From Limnovirga soli (GTDB lineage Bacteria > Bacteroidota > Bacteroidia > Chitinophagales > Chitinophagaceae): a DNA stretch of 64,000 nt. The translations under genes were made by a program, and so were the position numbers. Each line of letters opens with the position of its first letter. The first letter of the stretch is position 1. The notes beneath the pieces were generated by a model, which was not told where the DNA came from, ran no database searches, and worked only from the letters and a program-made list of their open reading frames with translations. The stretch is from the NCBI RefSeq assembly GCF_013106755.1, contig NZ_WHPF01000008.1, forward strand, positions 124,001-188,000. Direction: 5' to 3'. Of this stretch, positions 43,945 to 52,597 are shown piece after piece.

Positions 43945-43990
43945 TTCAGCTGATTAAAGATGCCATTGCCTGGCCAACAAAAACAGCTAA

Positions 43991-45310
<1,320 letters not shown>

Positions 45311-45355
45311 TTAACTGTTTTAATTATTGTGTAAAAGAAATTTGTGGAGTTGACT

Positions 45356-45400
45356 ATGCTGTTACAGCATAAAATGGTGGCAGGTGTTAACGCCAGCCAC
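45356..45400 (-). promoter_or_regulatory. Two hairpins between the Cys leader and metY, putative attenuator
   Basis: Hairpin A: GTGGCAGGTGTT and AACGCCAGCCAC (45377-45400, plus-strand reading) pair 10 of 12 and cover the leader Gly-Trp-Arg-stop codons. Hairpin B: ATGCTGT-T-ACAGCAT (45356-45370) is perfect. On the RNA the Cys codons TGCTGTT are complementary to AACAGCA of hairpin B, so the two pairings exclude each other. No long U-run follows hairpin B. Confidence 0.6.
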
Positions 45401-45464
45401 AACAGCAATCAGTACCTAATGAGGTAACAGAATTGTATATAAAGATGTTTGCTGGTTGTTTCAT
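45387..45464 (-). CDS. Poly-cysteine leader peptide upstream of metY (25 codons)
   Basis: The frame reads MKQPANIFIYN, then SVTSLGT, and ends DCCCGWR before TAA. Three consecutive Cys codons TGC-TGT-TGT lie at 45399-45407 and are followed by Gly, Trp and Arg. A good Bacteroidota promoter is placed so that the RNA would start only about 6-10 bases before the ATG, so it is nearly leaderless. Runs of regulated codons in short upstream frames are the sign of ribosome-mediated attenuation; cysteine leaders of this kind are described in mycobacteria. Cysteine sensing in front of the sulfhydrylase gene makes biological sense. Not too short to be chance, but position, promoter and pairing argue for it. 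Confidence 0.65.
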   Translation of the reverse strand: MKQPANIFIYNSVTSLGTDCCCGWR

Positions 45465-45477
45465 TTTTTATTTCCTA

Positions 45478-45511
45478 CAAATTTAATAGACTATTAATGC
45501 TTCTTTGCAAA
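45478..45511 (-). promoter_or_regulatory. Bacteroidota-type promoter before the Cys leader
   Basis: On the minus strand TTTG (45511-45508), 22 bases, then TAAATTTG (45485-45478), matching the TTTG/TAnnTTTG consensus. The leader ATG begins 13 bases beyond the -7 box. Confidence 0.65.
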
Positions 45512-45533
45512 TATTTGTTGTGTATAATTGATA

Positions 45534-46721
45534 TTAATTGTTAAATATCGCTGCTTGGTTTTCAATTAAAGCATTGTTTTTTAGTGCTTCAAAACTTTGT
45601 TCCAGGTCATTTATCAGGTCCTCTACTTCTTCCAACCCAACAGATAAGCGTATTAAGCTATCGGCAACACCTGCATTTCTGCGTTTTTCGGCTGGTATAG
45701 ATTTGTGCGTCATATTAGCCGGGTGGCATAAAAGGCTTTTCACACCTCCCAGGCTTTCTGCCAGTTTAAATAATTTGGTATTGGTTACAAAGCTGATGGC
45801 GGCAGCTTCGCTATCGTTTTTCAATGTAAAAGATACCACACCGCCAAAACCCTTTGCCTGACGTTTGGCTATATCATGGTTTACATGCGATGGTAAACCG
45901 GGATAATACACTTTATCTACGGCAGGATGTTGTTCCAGAAATTCTGCCACTGCCTGAGCATTAATGCCATGTTGTTTTACCCGAAGCGTTAAAGTTTCAA
46001 TGCCCCTTATTACCAGCCAGCTGTCAAAAGGTGCAAGAATGGCACCGGTGGCATTTTGTATAAATTTTAATTTTTCACCAATGGCTTTGTCTTTGGATAC
46101 TATCAACCCTGCAATCAGGTCGCTATGGCCGCCAAGGTATTTGGTGGCGGAGTGAACTACAATATCAGCTCCCAGCGTAAGAGGCTTTTGCAGGGCGGGT
46201 GATGCAAAAGTATTATCCACGCAAAGTAAACAGCCATGGGCTTTTGCCACTTTTGCAATGGCGGCAATATCAGAAATTTTTAGTGTTGGATTGGTGGGCG
46301 TTTCTATCCAGATAAGCTTTGTATTTGGTGTTACGGCATTAAATACATTTTCTACATTAGTGGTATCGGTATAATTAACGCTAATGCCAAACTTTTCGTA
46401 AATATGAGTAAACAGACGAAAGGCACCTCCATAAATATCGTCTACAGCCAGTATTTCATCTCCGCTTTTTAGCAGTTTAACTACGGCATCAATGGCGGCT
46501 AAACCGCTGCCAAATGCAATACCGGTGCTGCCTTCTTCCAACTGGGCAATAATGGTTTCTAAGGTAGCCCTGGTGGGGTTATTGCTGCGGGCATAATCGT
46601 ACCCTTTGTTTACGCCGGGTGCATCCTGAATAAACGTACTGGTTTGGTAAATAGGTACTGCTATAGCACCGGTTAACGGATCTGCGGGAATGCTGTGAAT
46701 AATTTGTGTTGCTGTGCTCAT
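45534..46721 (-). CDS. Cystathionine gamma-synthase/lyase family PLP enzyme
   Basis: The 395-residue protein has the PLP lysine in HSATKYLGGHSDLIAG, YARSNNPTRATLE and the late block SLGGVKSLLCHPANMTH, typical of the MetB/MetC/CGL group. It could make cystathionine from acylhomoserine and cysteine, or cleave cystathionine to cysteine or homocysteine; sequence alone does not settle which. A SAM-I riboswitch with terminator lies directly upstream, so it is turned off when S-adenosylmethionine is plentiful. This favours a methionine-making role. The metY leader promoter starts just after its stop. Confidence 0.93.
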   Translation of the reverse strand: MSTATQIIHSIPADPLTGAIAVPIYQTSTFIQDAPGVNKGYDYARSNNPTRATLETIIAQLEEGSTGIAFGSGLAAIDAVVKLLKSGDEILAVDDIYGGAFRLFTHIYEKFGISVNYTDTTNVENVFNAVTPNTKLIWIETPTNPTLKISDIAAIAKVAKAHGCLLCVDNTFASPALQKPLTLGADIVVHSATKYLGGHSDLIAGLIVSKDKAIGEKLKFIQNATGAILAPFDSWLVIRGIETLTLRVKQHGINAQAVAEFLEQHPAVDKVYYPGLPSHVNHDIAKRQAKGFGGVVSFTLKNDSEAAAISFVTNTKLFKLAESLGGVKSLLCHPANMTHKSIPAEKRRNAGVADSLIRLSVGLEEVEDLINDLEQSFEALKNNALIENQAAIFNN

Positions 46722-46806
46722 CTTAAATGTTTTTTAGTTTGATGAAATGTTGAATAAACATGTTCCAAAGCACTTATCAGGAGGGCAAATCTTACCGGAA
46801 TGAGCA

Positions 46807-46839
46807 TAAAAAAAGCTCATCTGGTAAGTCAGATGAGCT
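46807..46839 (-). terminator. Riboswitch-controlled rho-independent terminator
   Basis: AGCTCATCTG (46814-46823) and CAGATGAGCT (46830-46839) form a perfect stem. Minus-strand RNA ends in a 7-U run (46813-46807). It lies between the SAM-I aptamer and the start of the PLP enzyme gene. Confidence 0.92.
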
Positions 46840-46882
46840 TAATATGTTTAGCGATAGCGCCGCAAATAATCAAACTTTTACT

Positions 46883-46997
46883 CTGACTTATCTCTTCCCG
46901 CATGTGCGGGTGGAGTTGGCACCTTCTTACAAGTGAGTGACCTGTAAGGGTTGCCAAGGCTTCATCGGGCCAAATCCCTCTGCCTTTCTTGATAAGT
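46883..46997 (-). ncRNA. SAM-I riboswitch aptamer
   Basis: Minus-strand RNA shows P1 ACTTATC paired with GATAAGT, then AAGAAAGGCAGAGGGA, GATGAAGCCTTGGCAACC and AAGGTGCCAACTCC, the S-box core. A P4 stem CCCGCACATGCGGG follows. The P1 3' strand TAAGTCAG is complementary to CTGACTTA inside the downstream terminator (46825-46832), giving an explicit antiterminator. SAM binding keeps P1 closed and lets the terminator form, so the next gene is off at high SAM. Confidence 0.95.
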
Positions 46998-47013
46998 ATT
47001 TAAAGAACTGGTG

Positions 47014-47046
47014 CAAAAGTAATAGGAGGATGTTGATACTGCCAAA
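47014..47046 (-). promoter_or_regulatory. Promoter of the SAM riboswitch transcript
   Basis: On the minus strand TTTG (47046-47043), 21 bases, then TACTTTTG (47021-47014), a close match to TTTG/TAnnTTTG. RNA would begin about 10 bases before the aptamer. Confidence 0.7.
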
Positions 47047-47066
47047 TAATTTTTTAAAATTATTTT

Positions 47067-47606
47067 TTATGGTTGCTGCCCATTTCGTTTAAACCAATCG
47101 CTTTGCGAATTGGCAGTTTGTTCAATTAGTAAGGTAGCGGCAAGTTTTTCCTGCGCATTTTTTAGGGCCCGGCTAATAATGGGGTTTTCAAGTGCTTCAT
47201 TTTCATTTACACCTGTTTGCTGCAAAATGTGAATTATTTTTTGTCCGCCAAAGTGCGCAAACAAGGGCTCTTCTAATGCGCTGTACACCCTGGCTTCGGT
47301 TAATTGCAGCGCGGTATAGCATTCCATTTCTTTTGCCCTTAATGGGTAATGTTCTGCAAACACTACGGTTACATTGCGGGTGTTTGCTATATTGGCCATA
47401 CGGTACAAAAAAATATGTTGGGTATTTATACCCTGGGCAGTAAAATGAGTTTGCAATTGTTGGCAGGTAGTTTCGAACCAGCAAATAAAAATAGTTGATG
47501 GCGAGGCTTTTGCCATTAAAGCAAGCGCATCCCATTTAGCATTGTTATGCATAAATACAATGTCTTTAACTGTACAGGAGTCTTTTTTCTTGTTAAAAAA
47601 TAGCAT
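47067..47606 (-). CDS. Uncharacterised 180-residue protein
   Basis: I do not recognise the family. The start at 47606 (MLFFNKKKDSCTVKDIVFMHN) is favoured over the ATG five codons earlier because the head MLFFNKKK is simple and A-rich upstream. The body alternates strands and helices (WDALALMAKASPSTIFICWFETT, then NVTVVFAEHYPLRAKE) like a Rossmann-type alpha/beta fold. It ends in a helix rich in Ala/Leu and a Q-S-D-W-F tail. It resembles the accessory fold seen near helicases, but this is a weak impression. It is cytoplasmic, just upstream of and on the same strand as the SAM riboswitch, and divergent from uvrA. Confidence 0.6.
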   Translation of the reverse strand: MLFFNKKKDSCTVKDIVFMHNNAKWDALALMAKASPSTIFICWFETTCQQLQTHFTAQGINTQHIFLYRMANIANTRNVTVVFAEHYPLRAKEMECYTALQLTEARVYSALEEPLFAHFGGQKIIHILQQTGVNENEALENPIISRALKNAQEKLAATLLIEQTANSQSDWFKRNGQQP

Positions 47607-47732
47607 GGTGAATGGTTTCAAAAATTGCTTATTAAAGATATCGTTTAAATTTAAAAATGCCTGTTGACAGTATTATTGCCGGCTGGTGTAGATATTTTTT
47701 TTATACCGGCAATAGTACCGGTGGCATCGCCG

Positions 47733-47867
47733 CTTGCGTCGCAATCCTTTCATCGGTTGGGGCAATGGGCGGCAGAAAACTGGTATTGTGGATTTGTACA
47801 TGCCGCCATATTGCTAGAGTACAAGAGTGCGACGCAAGTAAAGCCTCATATTTGTTTTTTGCCGGGC
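47733..47867. repeat. R20 pair in the 339-bp gap before uvrA, left arm degenerate
   Basis: Reverse half-copy CTTGCGTCGCAATCCTTTCA (from 47733, ending TCATCGGTTGG like the copy at 55222). Forward core GTACAAGAGTGCGACGCAAG follows at 47819-47838, with TAAAGCC and GCCGGGC (47861-47867). Frames reading through this into uvrA are artefacts of the repeat. Confidence 0.78.
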
Positions 47868-47945
47868 TCAAAAAAAATGATTTTACTGTGTTTCGCAACC
47901 AAACAGTTAGGCATTTGTTCTACTTTTACCATCCGGGAAAAAATT

Positions 47946-50897
47946 ATGGCAAAGAAGAAATTAGCCGAAGCCGCAGTAATGCAGCCGGTAGAACAAATTG
48001 AAGTTATTGGCGCAAGGGAGCATAACCTGAAGAACATTGATATTGCTATTCCAAAAAACAGGTTGGTGGTTTTTACGGGTGTAAGCGGCAGCGGCAAATC
48101 GTCTCTTGCTTTTGATACTATTTTTAATGAAGGCCAGCGCCGCTATATGGAAAGCTTTAGCGCCTATGCCCGCCAGTTTATGGGCGATATGGAAAGGCCT
48201 GATGTAGATAAAATTACAGGCCTTAGTCCGGTAATATCCATAGAACAAAAAACTACCAACAAAAACCCCCGCTCCACCGTAGGCACAGTTACCGAAGTAT
48301 ACGATTTTTTGCGCTTATTATATGCCCGTATTGGAGAGGCTTATAGCTATAATACCGGCAAAAAAATGGTGAAGTTTAGCGAGGAGGAAATTGTAACCAA
48401 TATTTTTCAGAAATTTCCTGGCCAGCGCATACAATTACTGGCACCTTTGGTGCGTGGCCGAAAAGGACATTACCGTGAATTGTTTGAAGATATTCGTAAA
48501 AAAGGGTTTTTAAAAGTAAGGGTAGATGGTGAGGTAAAAGACCTGGTGCCGCGTATGCAGGTTGACCGCTATAAAATTCATGATATTGAGGTTGTGGTAG
48601 ACCGTTTAAAAGTAGAAGATGAGTTTAAAGTACGCATTAGCCAAAGTGTACAACAAACCCTTAAAATGGGTAAAGACCTTATGTTTTTACTGGTAACACC
48701 TATGGCCAGTTTGGCCGAAAGCCGCACCACAAAAAAAACAAAAAAATCCACTGAAGCCGATCAGGAAAATAGCGGTACCAATGATGACCTGCTGGTGCAA
48801 TACAGCAAACAATTAATGTGTTTGGATACCGGCATTAGTTACGAGGAACCATCGCCCAATGCATTTTCATTTAACTCTCCATATGGTGCTTGCCCCACCT
48901 GTAAAGGGCTGGGCTCGGTGTATAGCGTAAGTATGGAAGCGGTGATACCGGATAATACCAAAAGCATTCAGGATGGTGGTATTGCCCCGTTGGGCGAAGA
49001 ACGCGAAGCATATATTTATAAACAGGTGGCACAACTAGCCAAAAAGCATAAAATTGCTTTGGATAAACCGGTGAAAGACCTGCCTGCCAAAGCCATGAAT
49101 ATTTTGTTGTATGGCAATGAAAATGGTACTACTGAAGAGGACCTGCTCGATTTTGATGAAGTACCCAACACCAACCCCTACGAAGGAGAATTTGAAGGTA
49201 TCATTCCTATGCTGAAAAGATGGTTTACCGGAAGTGGCAGCACCGAAACCATGCGGGAATGGGTAGAGAAATTTATGGAACTAAAAACCTGCCCCACCTG
49301 CGCAGGCACCCGTTTAAAAAAGGAAAGTCTTTGGTTTAAAATAGACGAGAAAAATATTGCTGAATTAAGTGCCCTTAACCTGGATAAACTGGCTGTATGG
49401 TTTGCTGATATTGAAGCAAGGTTAAATAATAAACAAAACACTATTGCCAAAGATATTTTGAAAGAAATAAGGGAGCGCCTGCAGTTTTTACTGGATGTAG
49501 GGCTTACCTATTTATCCTTAAACAGACCAACTCGAACCCTAAGTGGTGGAGAGTCGCAGCGCATACGGCTTGCAACGCAGATAGGCTCTCAGTTGCAGGG
49601 CATTACTTATATTTTGGATGAGCCTTCTATCGGGCTGCATCAAAGGGATAATCACCGGCTAATAACCGCCTTACAAAACTTAAGGGATATTGGTAACAGT
49701 GTATTGGTTGTGGAACATGATAAGGATATTATGATGGCCGCCGATTACCTGGTAGACATTGGCCCCAAAGCCGGTAAATATGGCGGATCTATCGTAGCTC
49801 AGGGCACACCAGAGCAGGTAGTGTCATCTGATTCTGATACAGCCCAATACTTAAGTGGTAAAAAGAAAATAGCCGTGCCCAAAGAGCGCAGAAAAGGCAA
49901 TGGTAAATTTTTAGAACTAAAGGGTGCTAAAGGCAATAACCTGCAAAACGTTTCAGTGAAACTGCCTTTGGGTACTTTAATTGTGGTAAGTGGGGTAAGC
50001 GGTAGCGGTAAATCTACCTTAATCAACGAAACGCTGTATCCCTTACTGGCAAAGCATTGTTATAATTCCAAGGGCAACCCAATGGAATACAAAACTGTTA
50101 GCGGGCTGGAGCATATTGACAAAGTAATTGAAATAGACCAAAGCCCTATTGGCCGCACGCCGCGGAGTAACCCCGCAACTTATTGTGGCTTTTTTACTGA
50201 AATAAGAACACTTTACGCTGCTGTACCCGAAGCCAAAATAAGAGGCTATAATGCGGGCCGTTTTTCTTTTAATGTAAAAACCGGTCGTTGCGATGTGTGT
50301 GAAGGCGGTGGTATGCGGGTAATAGAAATGAATTTTTTACCCGATGTGTATGTGCATTGCGAAAAATGCAATGGCAAACGCTATAATCGTGAAACACTCG
50401 AAATACGATATAAGGGAAAATCCATTAGCGATGTGCTGGATATGACGGTGGATGATGCCTGCGAATTCTTTCAACCGGTGCCTTTTATTTATCGTAAAAT
50501 AAAAGTATTGCAGGATGTTGGTCTGGGCTATATTACCCTTGGCCAGTCTGCCGTAACCCTTAGCGGAGGCGAAGCACAACGTGTAAAACTGGCTACCGAA
50601 CTGGCCAAAAAAGATACAGGCAAAACCTTTTATATTTTAGACGAACCTACTACCGGACTGCATTTTCAGGATATACAGCATTTGCTGGATGTGGTGCATA
50701 AACTGGTTGACCGCGGCAATACTGTATTGGTAATTGAACATAATCTGGACGTAATTAAAGTAGCAGATTATTTAATTGATATTGGCCCCGAAGGTGGCGA
50801 TGGCGGTGGCCGTGTGCTGTTTGAAGGGCAACCTGAAAAAATGGTAGGCAATAAAGAAAGCCATACTGCGCCATTTCTGGCAATAGAGCTGGCTTAG
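47946..50897 (+). CDS. uvrA: UvrABC excinuclease subunit A
   Basis: The start at 47946 (MAKKKLAEAAVMQPVEQIEVIGAREHNL trimmed here) gives 983 residues and discards a 94-codon extension through repeat DNA. Two ABC modules are visible: Walker A GVSGSGKSS (45-53) and a second GVSGSGKST. Signatures are LSGGESQRIRLA and LSGGEAQRVKLA. Zinc motifs are CPTCKGLG, CPTCAGTR and CDVCEGGG with CEKCNGKRYN. UvrA finds bulky DNA lesions and loads UvrB in nucleotide excision repair. The protein is a little longer than the usual 940 because of a Lys/Thr/Glu-rich insert near residue 265. It is not in an operon. Confidence 0.97.
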   Translation: MAKKKLAEAAVMQPVEQIEVIGAREHNLKNIDIAIPKNRLVVFTGVSGSGKSSLAFDTIFNEGQRRYMESFSAYARQFMGDMERPDVDKITGLSPVISIEQKTTNKNPRSTVGTVTEVYDFLRLLYARIGEAYSYNTGKKMVKFSEEEIVTNIFQKFPGQRIQLLAPLVRGRKGHYRELFEDIRKKGFLKVRVDGEVKDLVPRMQVDRYKIHDIEVVVDRLKVEDEFKVRISQSVQQTLKMGKDLMFLLVTPMASLAESRTTKKTKKSTEADQENSGTNDDLLVQYSKQLMCLDTGISYEEPSPNAFSFNSPYGACPTCKGLGSVYSVSMEAVIPDNTKSIQDGGIAPLGEEREAYIYKQVAQLAKKHKIALDKPVKDLPAKAMNILLYGNENGTTEEDLLDFDEVPNTNPYEGEFEGIIPMLKRWFTGSGSTETMREWVEKFMELKTCPTCAGTRLKKESLWFKIDEKNIAELSALNLDKLAVWFADIEARLNNKQNTIAKDILKEIRERLQFLLDVGLTYLSLNRPTRTLSGGESQRIRLATQIGSQLQGITYILDEPSIGLHQRDNHRLITALQNLRDIGNSVLVVEHDKDIMMAADYLVDIGPKAGKYGGSIVAQGTPEQVVSSDSDTAQYLSGKKKIAVPKERRKGNGKFLELKGAKGNNLQNVSVKLPLGTLIVVSGVSGSGKSTLINETLYPLLAKHCYNSKGNPMEYKTVSGLEHIDKVIEIDQSPIGRTPRSNPATYCGFFTEIRTLYAAVPEAKIRGYNAGRFSFNVKTGRCDVCEGGGMRVIEMNFLPDVYVHCEKCNGKRYNRETLEIRYKGKSISDVLDMTVDDACEFFQPVPFIYRKIKVLQDVGLGYITLGQSAVTLSGGEAQRVKLATELAKKDTGKTFYILDEPTTGLHFQDIQHLLDVVHKLVDRGNTVLVIEHNLDVIKVADYLIDIGPEGGDGGGRVLFEGQPEKMVGNKESHTAPFLAIELA

Positions 50898-50908
50898 TTA
50901 ATTTTTTG

Positions 50909-51062
50909 GCCCGGCAGTAAAACCAAATGCAGCTTTACTTGCGTCGCACACTTGTACTTTCTGAACATGAATGGGCTTTTAGCTTTTAGCAAACAGCCAA
51001 TAGCAATTCTGCAGCACAAGTGTGCGACGCAAGGATGTAGATTAACGATAAAAAGATGGGCT
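50909..51062. repeat. Complete R20 element with inverted arms
   Basis: GCCCGGC (50909-50915), GTAAAA, then exact reverse core CTTGCGTCGCACACTTGTAC (50938-50957), a 56-bp spacer and forward core GCACAAGTGTGCGACGCAAG (51014-51033). It lies between the convergent uvrA and acyl-CoA dehydrogenase genes. Confidence 0.87.
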
Positions 51063-51072
51063 AATCATACTG

Positions 51073-52212
51073 CTACTGCAAACTTTCTCTGGCAATAACT
51101 ATTTTCTGTATTTCGGATGTGCCCTCGCCAATGGTACATAGCTTGGCATCGCGGTAAAATTTTTCTACGGGGAAATCTTTAGTATAGCCATAGCCACCAA
51201 AAATTTGCACCGCATCATTGGCGGTTTTTACACTTATTTCACTGGCGTAATATTTGGCCATGGCAGCTACCTGCGTAACCGGCAGGTGTTTGTTTTTTAA
51301 ATCGCAGGCTTTATCTATCAATAACTCTGCCGCCATAATTTCGGTAGCCATATCGGCCAGTTTAAAACTAATGCCCTGGAAATTGGCAATAGGCTGGTTA
51401 AATTGCTCTCTTTCTTTGGCATATTGTAATGCCGCTTCATAAGCGCCTTTGGCAATGCCCAATGCCAGCGAGGCAATAGAAATTCTGCCACCATCCAATA
51501 CCTTCATGGCTTGTTTAAAACCATCCCCAACGGCGCCCAGCCTTTGTGTATCGGGAATGATGCAATTATCAAAAATCATTTCGGTGGTTTCGCTGGCACG
51601 CATACCCAGTTTATTTTCCTTTTTACCTGCCATAAAACCCAGTGTTTTACGGCTAACCACAAATGCAGTGGAATTATTTTTGGTGCGAGGTGCGCCGGTA
51701 CGGGCAATTACTACGGCAATATCTCCTGATTTGCCATGGGTAATCCAGCATTTGGTACCATTGAGTATCCAGTTGTTGCCTTGTAGCGTTGCCGTGCATT
51801 GCATATTGCCTGCATCGCTGCCGGTATTGGGTTCAGTCAGGCCCCAGGCGCCAATCCATGTGCCATTCGCTAAATTTGGCAGATAGTTTTGCTTTTGTTC
51901 CTCGTTACCAAAAGCCAGGATATGGGCTGTGCACAATGAATTATGAGCCGCCAGGCTTAAACCAATGGCACCACATACTTTTGCTATTTCTACAATTATG
52001 GTTTTGTACTCAAAATAGCCTAAGCCTGCACCGCCATATTTTTCGGGTACCAATACACCCATCATACCCAGTTTGCCCATGGCTTTAAAAACGGGTAGGG
52101 GAAACACCTGCGTTTCGTCCCACTCCATTACAAAGGGTTTTATATGTTGCTGCGCAAAATCCCGGGTGGATTGCGCTATATGCTGTGTAAGTTCATCTGG
52201 CTGGAAGTTCAT
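51073..52212 (-). CDS. Acyl-CoA dehydrogenase
   Basis: The start at 52212 (MNFQPDELTQHIAQSTRDFA) or three codons earlier gives about 380 residues, the normal length. FAD/acyl-binding motifs are visible: GAWGLTEPNTGSDAGNM, CWITHGKSGDIAVV, GRISIASLALGIAKGAYEAA and QIFGGYGYTKDFPVEKFYRDAK. The ending IGEGTSEIQKIVIARE includes the catalytic-glutamate region. It removes two hydrogens from acyl-CoA in fatty-acid or branched-chain amino-acid breakdown. Chain-length specificity cannot be read here. It has no operon partner. Confidence 0.94.
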   Translation of the reverse strand: MNFQPDELTQHIAQSTRDFAQQHIKPFVMEWDETQVFPLPVFKAMGKLGMMGVLVPEKYGGAGLGYFEYKTIIVEIAKVCGAIGLSLAAHNSLCTAHILAFGNEEQKQNYLPNLANGTWIGAWGLTEPNTGSDAGNMQCTATLQGNNWILNGTKCWITHGKSGDIAVVIARTGAPRTKNNSTAFVVSRKTLGFMAGKKENKLGMRASETTEMIFDNCIIPDTQRLGAVGDGFKQAMKVLDGGRISIASLALGIAKGAYEAALQYAKEREQFNQPIANFQGISFKLADMATEIMAAELLIDKACDLKNKHLPVTQVAAMAKYYASEISVKTANDAVQIFGGYGYTKDFPVEKFYRDAKLCTIGEGTSEIQKIVIARESLQ

Positions 52213-52394
52213 GGCTAACAATTGTTAGGTTCAAATATACTCTTATTACCATTGGAAAAGAATAGGGAGGAGTAAATTTTGATTTTGTATAAGATTATCT
52301 AAGTGGAAGCATGATTACCCGTTTATTTACTGGCGCCGTTTTACAGACAAGGAAAATTTAAACTGTGCAATTAAAGCCGCCATTATAGGCAGCC

Positions 52395-52444
52395 GTACAA
52401 GAGTGCGACGCAAGTAAAGCTTAATAGTTATTTGATTGCCGGGT
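52395..52444 (+). repeat. R20 dispersed repeat in the 385-bp gap before ppc
   Basis: Core GTACAAGAGTGCGACGCAAG (52395-52414), TAAAGC, then GCCGGGT (52438-52444). The rest of 52222-52597 shows no gene. Confidence 0.85.
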
Positions 52445-52597
52445 ACATCATTTTTAAATTTGAATTACACTGATGAATGTTTGTTATTGAAATAACTACT
52501 TTCATTTTTGATAATCTTTAATCAGAAATACATTTATTTGCTATCTTCATGGCTCTTCTAACGATTGTCTGCATAAAATTTAAAAATCAATAGCAAA

